NCBI GenBank assembly: GCA_032718475.1
Contig: JAUCBJ010004074.1
Location: 1 to 64,000 of the forward strand
DNA length: 64,000 nt
From: Nemertoderma westbladi
Taxonomy: Eukaryota; Xenacoelomorpha; Nemertodermatida; Nemertodermatidae
Direction of reading: 5' to 3'
Under the pieces are notes generated by a model. That model saw only the letters and a list, made by a program, of their open reading frames with translations. It made no database searches and was not told the DNA's origin. Each line of letters starts with the position of its first letter. Position 1 is the stretch's first letter. This document shows, piece by piece, positions 53,612 through 64,000 of the stretch. Made by a program: the position numbers and the translations under genes.

Positions 53612-56600
53612 TTTCTGTGGTGGCCTGAAGGAGACCTCAATCAGAAACCGGTGGAGTACTGGATGACCATCCAGGCTTTTGGGATCATCTCAAGCCCTTC
53701 AAACGCCTGCTCAGTGGTGCGAACCACTGCTGATGACAACCGGGACGCCTTATCTAAGGAGGTGATCGGCAACATCAAACGGGATATATACATGGACGAC
53801 AATTTAAAGTCCCTCCCATCAGTGGAAGAAGCCATTGACGTCGCCAAAGGGACGGTAGAGTGCTTGAAAAGAGGTGGATTTCGATTGACTAAATTCACCA
53901 GCAACTCCCGTGAGTTTCTGGAATCGATTCCAGTAGAAGACCGAGGAGCGAAAGATCTAGACCTAATCAAGGACGATCTTCCAGAAACCAAGACTCTTGG
54001 TTTGAAATGGGACACAGAGAGAGATATCCTGTTTTTTCAGCTAAAACAGCGAGATAATCCAGTTCGGACTAAACGGATTTGTCTAAGTATCCTGAGCACT
54101 TATTTCGATCCATTGGGATTTATTAGCCTAGTTATATTGATTGCTCGGAGTTTAGTACAACAAATGTGGCTTGAAAACCACTCATGGGACGATCCACTCA
54201 AAGGAGAACTCTTAAAGAAGTGGATGAAATGGGAAGATTCTCTACCATCCATCGAGAACTTTATAATTTCCCGTTCATATTTTGGTCATGTTCTCCCTAC
54301 TTATTCCTATCAACTCCATGTGTTTGGAGACGCCAGCGATATGGGAATAGGTATAGTAGCCTACCTGAGAGTTGAAACTCCGGATGGAATCAAAGTCGCC
54401 TTGGTTACCTCTAAGGCCTTGATTAACAACAAGTTGAAGGTTCCTCGAGCGGAGTTAAAAGCGGCTCTATACGCTACAGCCATCGGCCGGAATGTAACAG
54501 AACAGATCGACTATCCACTGGAGAAAACTGTTTATTGGACCGATGCTTTACTCGTGTTGGAGTATATAACCAATGAAGTCTGTCAGTTCAGCGTCTTTGT
54601 TACTAACAGAGTAGCCATTATTCTTAGTCACACGAAGATAGATCAATGGAGACATTGCCCCGGAACGATTAATCCAGCAGACATCGCCTCCAGGGGAGCA
54701 ACTCCACAAGAACTGATAGATACTCCAGACTGGTTAGGTGGACCCGACTTCCTAAGCAAAGAAGAGGATGAATGGCCTCCTCATCTTACTACGGCAGAGA
54801 TTAGGCAGGCCAAGGGAGCGGAGAAAGTCAAACCTAAAACCCGGGCGAGTAAATCGAAGTTATTTAAACCTGTGATAGATCTGTCTGTACTACACACTTC
54901 CGGAGACGACGCTTTGGATCTGAAACCCCCAGCCACAAATAAGTCTGTTGTGGAAATTCGAGAGAGAGATTGGAAATCTGGAATACCAGACGTCTCGCAA
55001 GGACTCTCATCTCTCCTGCGGGGAGCGATACATCACTATAGTTCCTGGAATCGGCTCTGTAAGGCCGTTACATATTTAAAGCGATGTTTTCATCATCACT
55101 ACTCCAGGACGAAGAACACTAATGATACCGCTCCACTGACATCTGCGCAGGTCCATGTTGTTAAAGATCTTCCCAAATACAAGATATCCGACAGGTTTCT
55201 GAAGGAGAAGATCAGTTACCAGGAGCATGAAGAAAGCAATAAGCAGATACTGAGACTCCTGCAATGCTATGAGGATTCCGATAAGTATTTCCTGTTGTTG
55301 AGAAATCCACAGATGCGCTTAAGGGATCGTTTCTCTAGCACAATGATAGATGGGTTAATACGCGTTGGAGGAAGACTAACTAATGCTCCATTATCCTTTG
55401 ACACTAAGTTTCCCATACTCATTAGAAATCTTGAAATACAAATCAAGATGATTGTAGATGTTCACAGTAAGCTTTATCATGCTGGTAGAGAACGAGTTCT
55501 TAGCGAAATTCGAACCCGCTATTATTTTTATAAACCCCGTAGAGCTCTGAACCAAGTTCTTAGGAACTGCATACCCTGTAGGAAAGCATTCAGTAGGCCT
55601 TTAACACAGCGAGAGGCAGAATTACCTAGGGAACGAGTAAGCTTCTATGAACCACCCTTCACTAATACCGGTGTAGATTTATTTGGCCCTATTGAAGTAT
55701 ATCGTGCTAGGACTATAGTCAAGAGATGGTGTGTCATCTTTGTTTGTATGACTTGTAGAGCTATCCATCTCGATATGGTGAACGATTTATCTACTAACAG
55801 CTTCCTATTGAGCTTACGCCGACAGATCGCTCGCTTTGGAACTAGTAACACGATGAGATCTGATAAGGGAACAAACTTCATTGGTGCCAACAATGAAATC
55901 AAGGCTTACGTCAAAGATTGGAACCAAAGACAGGTGGACGATCAGCTAAGAATAACAGCGTCTAGCTGGACCTTCAACGCCGCCGACGCCCCTTGGTGGG
56001 GAGGAAGTTGGGAGAGATTAATCAGGAGCGTGAAGACCGCATTTCACTTTATAGTGCCGTGCCGCGCGTATCTCACCGACGAACTTTTGCGGACGTTAAT
56101 GGAGGAAATCGCCGCCTATCTCAACGAGAGACCGCTTATGCCAGTCTCATCGAGTCCCGATTCCCTGGAAGCGCTAACACCCGCGCACTTCCTACTGAAA
56201 AAACCTGTAGCCATGCTCCCACGATCGGAAATCACAGACGGAGACGAATACTGCCGGCAAACTTGGCAACTTATGCAGTTGTTATCCCGTCGTTTCGCTG
56301 ACCATTTCGAAAAACATTATCTGCCCACGCTACAACTTCGAACTAAGTGGTTTGCGCAGCAAGAAAACGTCAGCGCTGGAGACATGGTCCTTATTGTGGA
56401 TTCAGACCTTCCACGTAAGCGGTGGCAGACAGGTCGTATCATCGAGACTCATATCTCGGATGATGGTTTGGTGCGATCGGTAGAACTCGTCGTCATGCGA
56501 CGTAACTTTAAGAAACCGGGAATTGTCTTCGAGACACAGCAACTCAATCGCCCAGTTGGTCGTTTATGTTTACTGGAAAGAGACAGAGAACTCTCCGGAA

Positions 56601-56674
56601 ACTATGGAAGGCAAGATACTCTTCCCACGACCACCTCCCTAATCCAACAAACATCTAGGGACTCCCCAACGTAA
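53612..56674 (+). pseudogene. pol: GIANT copy C Pol, RT to integrase
   Basis: Open for over 1,000 codons in the same frame. Contains YMDD (53789-53800), RNase H GDASDMGIGIV, integrase HHCC, the D, D, E residues (VDLFGP, RSDKGTNF, SWERLIRS) and the C-terminal DUF5641-type region. It is nearly identical in protein to copy B. It cannot be translated as one product with the upstream part. Confidence 0.85.
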
Positions 56675-58314
56675 CAGCGTCTGGAGTGGGTGTGTGACTA
56701 TATTATTTTATATTTGTTCTTATTATTTTATATTTATGTATGTATTATTATGTAATTTTATTATAATCGTTTTCTTTAATTTTATTTAGTAGAATGTTAT
56801 TTTAGCGATTATTTAGTAGATTAGTGCAATATATATTCGTGTTTATTACTTAATTACTTATATATTATATATTTAGTGCGACGGCGAGAAATAATTCTTT
56901 TTCTCTTTCCTTACTGTCCGTATTACATTATAAATACGTGACTACAGTAAGATGAAATATCCGTACTTATTAAAGTACAATAAAGCTCCTACTATATTCA
57001 AGTATTATTGGTAAGTAGAGTATTAGGAATGCAAAATTCAGATCCTCGTGTCTCGGCTAAACCAAGCTCTGGGTAGACCTTGGAAACGACTTGCCTCTTC
57101 TCACTGACATTGCTTCGTGCGATATTGCTCTCATACCGTATATTAAATAATACATATAGTAGCGTGATGTCCCTTTAACAGTAGCGTATAACGCAAAATA
57201 AATCTGTTAAACCCTTTGACCATCTGTAATTCTAGTCGATTAAGATATCGCGGCACCCACCGATATACTTGAAAGACAAAATTCTAGAATCAGTGGTTAA
57301 CGTCCCCAGACATGTTCTGGAATAAACCGGTGCCCATCCTAAATATTAACTATTAATATTTATAAAATCTGTCAAATTTCAGATCCTTTAAAATTCTAGT
57401 CGATTAAGATATCGTAGCACTTACCGATACTCTTAAAAAGACAAAATTCCTAGAATCAAGGATCCCAGTCCCCAGACATGTTCTGGAATAAAATTGTGTC
57501 TATTTTAATATTAAATAATAAAATTTACGGGAATAAATTCTAATTCATCTCTTTTAATGAATTTGATAAATTGTCATTTTATACAATTTATAACATTCCC
57601 AAAATTCCATTAATTAATAGATCATGGGAGCGGAGATTCACCCTATTAAGTGTATTAGTGTGCGAGAATCTCCAATAGATAGTCAATAGCCGATAAAATT
57701 TATAAAATCATGTATAAAGGGGATATTGACAATTAAAGAATTACTATTAAATAGCATCCCAGATCTGTATGCATGAGAATTACCCTAATTCTACTGCTAG
57801 CTTTCCATAATGTCACCATAGCAACAACCACGCTAGAATTAGAAGTGAGTTAAAAGAACAATAGAAAGCTTGCCCCATTGAATAGCATAGGGAATAAATA
57901 GCACACTGCTAGTATCCAAGGATACATAATAATAACGTGGCATTCTGGAAGGCACTGACTAACGGACAAATGGCCCGAATGTGTACAATTTGTGACAGTT
58001 GTGTGGAATTTGTGCGTTTATAGGTGAATGTTACTACTAAAGTGTGTTTACAGTAGCGAGTCGCAATTGTGAAAGTAGCCCTAACTCTGCCAGTAAGAAC
58101 CTGAAGTAAATCTAAGCCTTTGGGACGGACAGTGGAGTGACTTGTGCCGGTTATCGTTGTCGTTGTGTAGCTACTACGTTGGCGAAAAACACAGCGACGA
58201 CGGTACATCGGCGCTGAGGATCTTGCACTGTCCGGGGGCAGAGAGGGGTAGGCAGCGACGCCCGCTAGCCTAAATATAAACTTATTATAATATTAATAAA
58301 CTCATATAGCAGAT
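56675..58314 (+). other. GIANT post-pol spacer, copy C
   Basis: 1.64 kb without an ORF shared by both copies. 57226-57390 and 57393-57540 are tandem copies of a unit of about 166 bp containing TTCTAGTCGATTAAGATATC, ACCGATA, GACAAAATTC and the hairpin CCAGACATGTTCTGG (57306-57320 and 57472-57486). The last 400 bp hold CCATAGCAACAACC and direct flanks of the next start codon. Confidence 0.7.
57220..57540 (+). ncRNA. Candidate structured RNA, tandem hairpin unit
   Basis: Each of the two units has CCAGA-CATGT-TCTGG flanked by conserved words (see spacer entry). The stem is retained in copy B (CCAGA/TCTGG at 21215-21229) while the loop sequence differs, which is suggestive of selection on pairing. 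It is called a candidate only; it could be a simple tandem duplication. Confidence 0.35.
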
Positions 58315-60831
58315 ATGACTGAGTTGATAGAAGATGATCTTGGTATCAGGGAGCGATATACTCTACCTTTACAAGCGTTTGTTGATAGCTTGATACGCGG
58401 CGACGCTGGTCCAACTACTACGGAGGACGATGGTCGTTATATCGAACCGCCAATGTCCCAGGAGCAACTTACGCGTGAATTGGACTATAGAAAATTCACC
58501 GCTCGCTATACGCATCGTAATGGTACGTATATGGACTTCTTAACTACTGGCCATCCTATCGATTTACACGATACGGACGATGTAGACACCGAAAGGGAAA
58601 TGGTTTTATTTAAATATCATACCCAGCGGAGTCGGAACGATAAACCGAGAATAGAACACGAGAATTCTATTCGAAACCGACTCGAAAGAGAAGACGTTGA
58701 AGAGCCAGATAAACGCAGCGACTTCAACGATTATCTGGAATTCCTGAGAGAAACATATCTCAATATTGCCAGTCAACAAAATCTAGAAACTCGATATCCT
58801 CAAGGTATACATCATGACCCTATGATAGAACTCAAACGGCTCTATTTCACTATGATGTATCTTACCGCCGATCGACCGCTACCTGTCGTCCCAGATAGCT
58901 TCGAACAGATGGAGGAATATTGTAAAACTGGAGAACGATCACCCGCGTTTCCCCTGCAGGACATGCGTCTTTGGTATTACTGCGACGAATGCCCTAGACC
59001 CAATCAGCAAACGGAAAGACATAAACATCCGCGGAGACGTTGCGCTAAACACAGTTTTACACGATATACTTATGGGAGTTTCGAGCGAAACCTGTTCGAT
59101 GTATCACCTACACTCGCTCGGCTCAAACGATCCTTAAATAAACCAATGATCAGAGTTCCGGAATACTCGGTCAGACCTCCTCATTCCTTAGTGAGACCTC
59201 AAACGCTTGATCCTAATAGTATAACGGATCCCCCTGAACTGTACTCACTATTTAAAGATCTTGTGTTACCCGAACAATTAATCGGCGGCACTCCGGTAGT
59301 GGGCTCGCTAGATATTCGCCAACCCTACCTAGCCGGATTAGGACGCGGTCATCTAATATCGCCGTTTAACCCGTACAACCGTCCAGGCTTAACCCCGATA
59401 CAACCCGTTACCGAAGTCGAAGAGAGCGTTGTACGATACGCGTTAGACGCTATTCGGCAGAAGATCGGAAAAGGAACTTACGATTGTTTAGAGAAACGCA
59501 AATTGCAGCAACAAGTCCAAGCGGTGAAGGAATTAGCTTTACCCCAGTTCGATCGAGAAATCCAGAACCTCGAGGAAGACATCGAACGTGGACGAACCTA
59601 TTCTCTACAAGAGTTCCTAGACGAGCGTTTACAACAACAAGCGGAGGAAAATCAGCTCGAGGAGAAACACATAGAAATGGATGAGAGAGAAGAAGCAGCT
59701 TTAGCCCAGCCAGAAGCTCAAATCCTTATGACGGATCTCTATTCTAAAACCATCATCCATCCTTCGATGGTTCCCCATTTCGGAGACAAACTCTTCGCCA
59801 CGACACAGCCTCAACCGATTGATATCAACCTAAGATCTCGAAATCTTATCGCTGACGCTCCCATGTTGCAACGTCCGCCAATCGAGGCCGCTCGTGTCGA
59901 TGGTATACTCGTTGAACCTCCGGACAATAGAGCGGATCTTGTCCGTCGTATGGTACACGAGGTTAACATACGCGCTAGACCTTTACCGAACTCGTTTTAT
60001 GGGATTAAAGATCATCCTTATTATGTCAATCTAACGCAATATTACATGGTAAAACCTGAAGATCCTACACATAGTCTGAAGTTTCTACCACTAATAAATC
60101 CTCTCGATCTTGTCGAACTCGAACAACTACAGAAACATCTGGATCAGTTAGTGAAAGTAAACTCATTTCGAAAACCCTATAATGTTTCCAGAATAGAGAA
60201 AGAGACAATACCTCCGTATAATCTTGATGGATTCATCAAAACTCGATTAGTCCACTGGAATCTCGACGTGTTATTCGAGGAGGAAAGAATACAACGATAT
60301 GGAGATGTGGAAACATATACTACACAATATTTAAAGTATAGAGATCTACCTAATGCTAGCGAATGCGCTACCTTGTGGCATCCAGTGGGAATGACTCTAG
60401 AAAACGCCACTAAAGAGTGGAATGAGACTCTTAACGTTATCGAGATGTATGGAATTGTCACTTACGATAACGAAGGTAGCGTTCCGGTTGGAGAACTGGG
60501 AACTACGAGCATGATACATATACGAGGACTAGCTGGTTCTACCCACGTATTTACTCGAGCGTGTTCCGATGTGATTGATTATTCTTTTGAGACCCTTACC
60601 GAAATCCAAAGAAACTCTGACATGGACAATTCGAACTCGCGCAGCGTTACGTCACCGACACCGAGCGCAAACCGGCCACGGGTATCGATGGATCGATGTT
60701 ACCCCAGCCCGTGCTCGAGATGTTGTTTAACGAAAGAGTCCTTAAAATCGGCTCAGCTGTTTATGGAGATCTCCAAAATGACTTTCGGAACATGGAGAAC
60801 ATTCCATACCCTTTCGTCGATACTCAGCTGA
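58315..60831 (+). CDS. GIANT post-pol protein, N-terminal frame
   Basis: 838 codons from an ATG that copy B also has (near 20203). Family not recognised. Visible parts: an acidic N-terminus (TELIEDDLGIRERYTL); a possible zinc site YYCDECPRPN with later H-x-H and C/H residues (about 221-250); Pro-rich stretches around 280-370; and a long Glu/Gln helix around residues 400-460 (EIQNLEEDIERGR, LQQQAEENQLEEKHIEMDER), probably a coiled coil. There is no signal peptide, no membrane segment and none of the cysteine pattern of an envelope protein. The last 70 or so codons (after about 60620) are read in the wrong frame, because the natural continuation is the overlapping frame at 60621-62567. Confidence 0.7.
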   Translation: MTELIEDDLGIRERYTLPLQAFVDSLIRGDAGPTTTEDDGRYIEPPMSQEQLTRELDYRKFTARYTHRNGTYMDFLTTGHPIDLHDTDDVDTEREMVLFKYHTQRSRNDKPRIEHENSIRNRLEREDVEEPDKRSDFNDYLEFLRETYLNIASQQNLETRYPQGIHHDPMIELKRLYFTMMYLTADRPLPVVPDSFEQMEEYCKTGERSPAFPLQDMRLWYYCDECPRPNQQTERHKHPRRRCAKHSFTRYTYGSFERNLFDVSPTLARLKRSLNKPMIRVPEYSVRPPHSLVRPQTLDPNSITDPPELYSLFKDLVLPEQLIGGTPVVGSLDIRQPYLAGLGRGHLISPFNPYNRPGLTPIQPVTEVEESVVRYALDAIRQKIGKGTYDCLEKRKLQQQVQAVKELALPQFDREIQNLEEDIERGRTYSLQEFLDERLQQQAEENQLEEKHIEMDEREEAALAQPEAQILMTDLYSKTIIHPSMVPHFGDKLFATTQPQPIDINLRSRNLIADAPMLQRPPIEAARVDGILVEPPDNRADLVRRMVHEVNIRARPLPNSFYGIKDHPYYVNLTQYYMVKPEDPTHSLKFLPLINPLDLVELEQLQKHLDQLVKVNSFRKPYNVSRIEKETIPPYNLDGFIKTRLVHWNLDVLFEEERIQRYGDVETYTTQYLKYRDLPNASECATLWHPVGMTLENATKEWNETLNVIEMYGIVTYDNEGSVPVGELGTTSMIHIRGLAGSTHVFTRACSDVIDYSFETLTEIQRNSDMDNSNSRSVTSPTPSANRPRVSMDRCYPSPCSRCCLTKESLKSAQLFMEISKMTFGTWRTFHTLSSILS

Positions 60832-62567
60832 TTGCTCCCTGGGCAGAAGGCCGAGGTTTCTTCCGCACTATGTATGCAAATACACCCAGCGGCATCACTA
60901 AAGTACAACGAACCTCCATCGGACATCTTGCCTTTCAAGAATACGGATGGAATTTCAAGGTTGGAAATTCTATCAATTATCAACAAGTATATGGAGATCA
61001 TTATTCTCGATTATACTTTGACGGACCATTGACCGTACCTGGCGCTGTGTATAGCTTTATGAGCGTTCCACTTCGTCCCTCCTTAGCTATATACACAATC
61101 TTTGAAAACGCCGCACTTGCCGGTTGGCTAGCCGATGTGTGCAGTCGTACCATACGCGCCCATCCCTTAATACTTGGAACCAAACTCGTCAAGCTAGATG
61201 AACACAATAAATTCATCCGCTTCGAATGTTTCAGGCGCTTTCTGACTCCGTTCCGTAACGTTGATAGTCAGTTCAAGGACCGCGCTCTGACTAAGCTCAG
61301 CCTAAGAGACTCAGCTGCGGAGAAGTTAGACAGCGCGGGATTCGCCCTTTTCAAGGACGTTTGTATACAGAACTTACATTCATCTGTTATACAAAGACCT
61401 CGAATACCCACGGGTTATTCTGTCGTGGAAGTTCAGACAGTGGGTTCGCTTGCGGAGACATCCGCACCTACCTCAGCTATGCAATTGGAAGACGAACCAA
61501 TATGCTTAGAATCTGAGGAGATTCAGCCTACAGCGCCCCGGAGCAGCGATAACGACTACGTCTTGGAATGGTATCAAGGTCCACAATGTATCACCGCATA
61601 CGATTATCGGCACGCTAACTATGTTTCTCGAAAGCATTGCCGATTATGCGCATTGAGAGATCATTTCACCCCTATGGACTCAGACGCACCCTGCTCCTAT
61701 TTCCATGAACAACCGACGATGGAGATCTATTGTGCGTATTGCAGACTCAATAACTCGCACATTTTCGCAGTCTGCCCCCAATTTATGACTCAATGCCATC
61801 ATTGTCAACTTAAAGGACATGCCAGTTTTGATTGCCCTTTTAACCGCGATCTGGAAAGCGTAGATGAGATGATTACCCTGCGCTACATCCGAGCTTGGGA
61901 AGCAAATGCGGATTTACATTGTGAGTCACGCCATCGCTATTACCCTGGACGCGCCTACGAAGGAGTTTACGCATTCCATCCTTATCTATTCGCGTCTGTT
62001 GAACAAAAATCGCGCACACCGAGTTACGAACTAATGAAGCATATAGGTGAGTGTATTTCCACCAAATTTGTTCGTAAATATCTCAGGAACATCAATCCTA
62101 ACGATATTAATTCATACAATTTGATTAATTTCGTCCGTCAAGACCCCGAGTATGGCGATTTGTTCATCAACTCGCACCCTGAGTTACAGGAAGTACATCG
62201 ATGGCCCTACGAATATCGAGCCCGAGAAAGCGAGCTGGAAAGAACCATTAAACCGAGGAAGTTTCTCACCACTCGCGGTCCACCTACCGCTATTGTCCAG
62301 ACGACTCGTCAGGGACCAGTAGGAGCTGCGGTCCTAAGACGCACTCTAAAGGCTGTTAGACCTAGCTCCACTGAGGTTGATATCGATCAACCCGGTACCT
62401 CGACCGGCGGATATACCGATCGTAATCCTAAACCTTCCGATGCAATTGTATTGCACCCTTCACCCAGGAGTTATAGCCCTCCTAGTAAAGTGGGTCGCCC
62501 GAAAGAGAAAAGGACTCGTGCTAGCCTCAAAAAACTGCGTAAACGCCGTCCGCGCAAGAAAGACTAA
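60621..62567 (+). CDS. GIANT post-pol protein, C-terminal frame with CCHC knuckle
   Basis: Open from just after a TGA at 60618; the first ATG is 60696 (623 codons to the end). 58315-62567 is 4,253 bp, one base short of a whole number of codons, so a single one-base change near 60620 separates this frame from the preceding one; copy B is deleted here and cannot decide whether this is a lesion or a programmed shift. Features: CAYCRLNNSHIFAVC and the canonical CCHC knuckle CHHCQLKGHASFDC (about 61731-61835), and a strongly basic end KKLRKRRPRKKD that looks like a nuclear or nucleic-acid-binding tail. A nucleic-acid-binding role is inferred from these only. Confidence 0.7.
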   Translation, partial: HGQFELAQRYVTDTERKPATGIDGSMLPQPVLEMLFNERVLKIGSAVYGDLQNDFRNMENIPYPFVDTQLIAPWAEGRGFFRTMYANTPSGITKVQRTSIGHLAFQEYGWNFKVGNSINYQQVYGDHYSRLYFDGPLTVPGAVYSFMSVPLRPSLAIYTIFENAALAGWLADVCSRTIRAHPLILGTKLVKLDEHNKFIRFECFRRFLTPFRNVDSQFKDRALTKLSLRDSAAEKLDSAGFALFKDVCIQNLHSSVIQRPRIPTGYSVVEVQTVGSLAETSAPTSAMQLEDEPICLESEEIQPTAPRSSDNDYVLEWYQGPQCITAYDYRHANYVSRKHCRLCALRDHFTPMDSDAPCSYFHEQPTMEIYCAYCRLNNSHIFAVCPQFMTQCHHCQLKGHASFDCPFNRDLESVDEMITLRYIRAWEANADLHCESRHRYYPGRAYEGVYAFHPYLFASVEQKSRTPSYELMKHIGECISTKFVRKYLRNINPNDINSYNLINFVRQDPEYGDLFINSHPELQEVHRWPYEYRARESELERTIKPRKFLTTRGPPTAIVQTTRQGPVGAAVLRRTLKAVRPSSTEVDIDQPGTSTGGYTDRNPKPSDAIVLHPSPRSYSPPSKVGRPKEKRTRASLKKLRKRRPRKKD

Positions 62568-62644
62568 CTGTTTAGAGTATTTTTATATTTTAGAAACTGT
62601 GATTTTTATATTTTATAGAATTAAATCCCATTTTCTGGGAGCGG
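62568..62644 (+). other. 3' untranslated stretch and polypurine tract, copy C
   Basis: Ends in CTGGGAGCGG immediately before TGTAAAGG; identical to the tract of copy B. Confidence 0.7.
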
Positions 62645-63815
62645 TGTAAAGGCTTTTGCGGAATTAGCTAGTCATTTTCCCCGAAAAGTACTCTGTAGAT
62701 GTTTTAACGGACATAAAAAGCCGTTTCCTTACTGTACCGGTGTTTTAGTGGACATAAAAAGCCATTTTTTTGTATGTGTACTTTAGCGGACATAACTAGC
62801 GATTTTATGTCGCAATACGCCAAAATACTCTTAATACAGTGTAGTTCAGATTACGACATCTATCAGCTGATTTAGTGTACTCGTGGAGCTTTCTTTGTTT
62901 GGCTCAGCCAATCAGAGCGATTTTCATTTTATTTGCACAGAAGCCTCCGGGAAATCGCGCAATGCATGATGGTTTATGTTTACCTTTTTTCCTAATGCCA
63001 GAACATCGGCTGTGGAATTATCCTATGTTTCAGACTTTAGCCAAACATTAGAACGGCTTTGATTATAGAAACGTATAACTGTTATCCTGTCATCCTGTCA
63101 AACTTCATAACATAACATATTGTCATATACAAACACCGCATTATTTTACTGCTATTTACTGTCGGTTATTAATTGTATCAGTTGATAGAATATTGTTATA
63201 TTTGGATAATATCGATAAATAATCATAAAACCCCATCTTCTTGATATACTGAAGGTAAGAGACCGGTTACATATAGCAATTGCGACTTACATTATATTGG
63301 TTTTGGAGTGAATCTAATGCTATTTCATAGGCACTACATGTGTCAATTGCTGTTCTCTTTATATGTGACTAAAATTAGTGAAGGTCGGCAGATTGGTATG
63401 CAGCATTGTGCGGTAGTGTGCATGAGTGTGACTGATAACAAAGCATCTCCTAAAGAATGCGCCTTATACGTGAATCATAAGCCATCCCGTTGTGTTTAGT
63501 ATAAGTCATAACTCTGTTTACATATTTAGAGCGCCACGTCCTAAAGGAACTGTTAATATTTCCCGAAAGTGAATAATATTTGTCAGAGATTATATATTAA
63601 CGATCAATCGAATAATACAGTAGGCCTACACCGCAATAAGGTCAGAGCTTCCGAATCCAGTCTCCCGGGTAAATCCAGCGGGTGAATGGTCGCGCATAGG
63701 CTGGCTTCGGCTAATGTAGTGTATCAAATACTCGTCATAGGCTAAAGTCGATTTATAACCTAGAAGACACCTAAATTTGGCAGGTTAAACTGCTAAAGGT
63801 CTGAAAGCGCGAACA
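62645..63815 (+). repeat. 3' LTR of GIANT copy C
   Basis: 1171 bp, TGTAAAGGCT to GCGCGAACA. The U3-like first half has two GGACATAAAAAGCC-type repeats (about 62710 and 62751), CCAATCAGAGCG at about 62909, and is closer to copy A than to copy B. The U5-like end is common to all copies and to the 116-bp insert in element D. Confidence 0.9.
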
Positions 63816-64000
63816 CAACCCATCAACCCAACGGATAACCCAAGGATTCCATCCAACCCGTCAACACAACGGGTAACCCGTGAATTCCATCCAACCCGTC
63901 AACATAATGGATAACGCGTGGATTCTATCCAACCCGTCAACCCAACGGGTAATATGTGGATTCCATCCAACCCGTCAACCCAACGGGTAACCCGCAGGTT
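63816..64000. repeat. 38-bp minisatellite, second array (runs off window)
   Basis: Starts at the first base after the copy C LTR and has the same unit as 13340-14942 (AACCCGTCAACCCAACGGGT). About five units are visible. Confidence 0.93.

Larger units (their letters stand above)
47990..63815 (+). mobile_element. GIANT BEL/Pao-type retroelement, copy C (5'-truncated)
   Basis: Begins abruptly inside the leader at about 47990-48000 (equivalent to about 38165 of copy B), so the 5' LTR and about 1.3 kb of leader are absent. It continues through Gag-Pol, spacer, complete post-pol region, purine tract and 3' LTR. Lesions are a TAA in Gag (50144), a frameshift and protease deletion at about 52630-52720, a TGA in RT (53609), and a frame change in the post-pol region near 60620. 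It is the only copy with a full-length post-pol region. Confidence 0.9.

Noticed and set aside
59484-59684. 66-codon frame at 59484-59684
   Set aside because: Shadow frame within the post-pol gene; part of it becomes fused to the true C-terminus in copy B only because of the deletion.
58315-62567. Envelope gene for the post-pol region
   Set aside because: No signal peptide, no hydrophobic membrane segment, no glycoprotein cysteine pattern; zinc knuckle and basic tail point elsewhere.

Overview
The window is animal nuclear DNA, most likely from an invertebrate. There are no operons or bacterial signals. It is AT-rich and packed with LTR and non-LTR retrotransposon remnants, inverted-repeat (MITE-like) elements and minisatellites. 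The only cellular genes are two intronless TRIM-type (RING/B-box/coiled-coil) genes that are diverged copies of each other. The species cannot be named from the sequence.

The dominant feature is one family of very large BEL/Pao-type LTR retroelements, called GIANT here, present three times. Copy A (1-2975, minus strand) enters the window only with its 5' LTR and leader. Copy B (17628-40594, minus) is bounded by two 1166-bp LTRs and a 5-bp target duplication CGCAG. Copy C (about 47990-63815, plus) lost its 5' LTR but keeps its 3' LTR. The layout is LTR, a leader of about 2.3 kb with internal repeats, a Gag-Pol frame of about 2,700 codons, a structured non-coding spacer, a post-pol coding region of about 1,417 codons that resembles no retroelement protein I recognise, a purine tract and the LTR. 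The post-pol region carries a CCHC zinc knuckle and a basic tail and shows no membrane segment. Copies B and C are damaged in different places, so each shows what the other lost.

Inside copy B sits a second, ordinary BEL/Pao element, called D (21403-28559, plus; LTRs 455 and 451 bp; target duplication GTATG). Copy C has the uninterrupted target sequence at the corresponding place. Inside D, between its gag and pol frames, is a 116-bp insert with its own duplication (GGAAG) that looks like an internally deleted LTR of the GIANT family. This gives three levels of nesting.

Region by region: 1-2975 GIANT copy A; 2976-6530 first TRIM segment; 6483-9903 two LINE remnants plus a 30-bp minisatellite; 10224-11190 fold-back arrays; 11470-13210 small repeats and an inverted-repeat element; 13340-14942 a 38-bp minisatellite; 14943-15510 LINE tail; 15511-17622 no gene recognised; 17623-40599 GIANT B with D inside; 41249-46560 second TRIM segment; 46861-47955 small repeats and an unidentified coding-like block; 47990-63815 GIANT C; 63816-64000 the 38-bp minisatellite again, running off the end.

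The TRIM genes encode probable ubiquitin ligases. The retroelement genes would act together in a virus-like replication cycle, but every copy seen here carries at least one disabling lesion.
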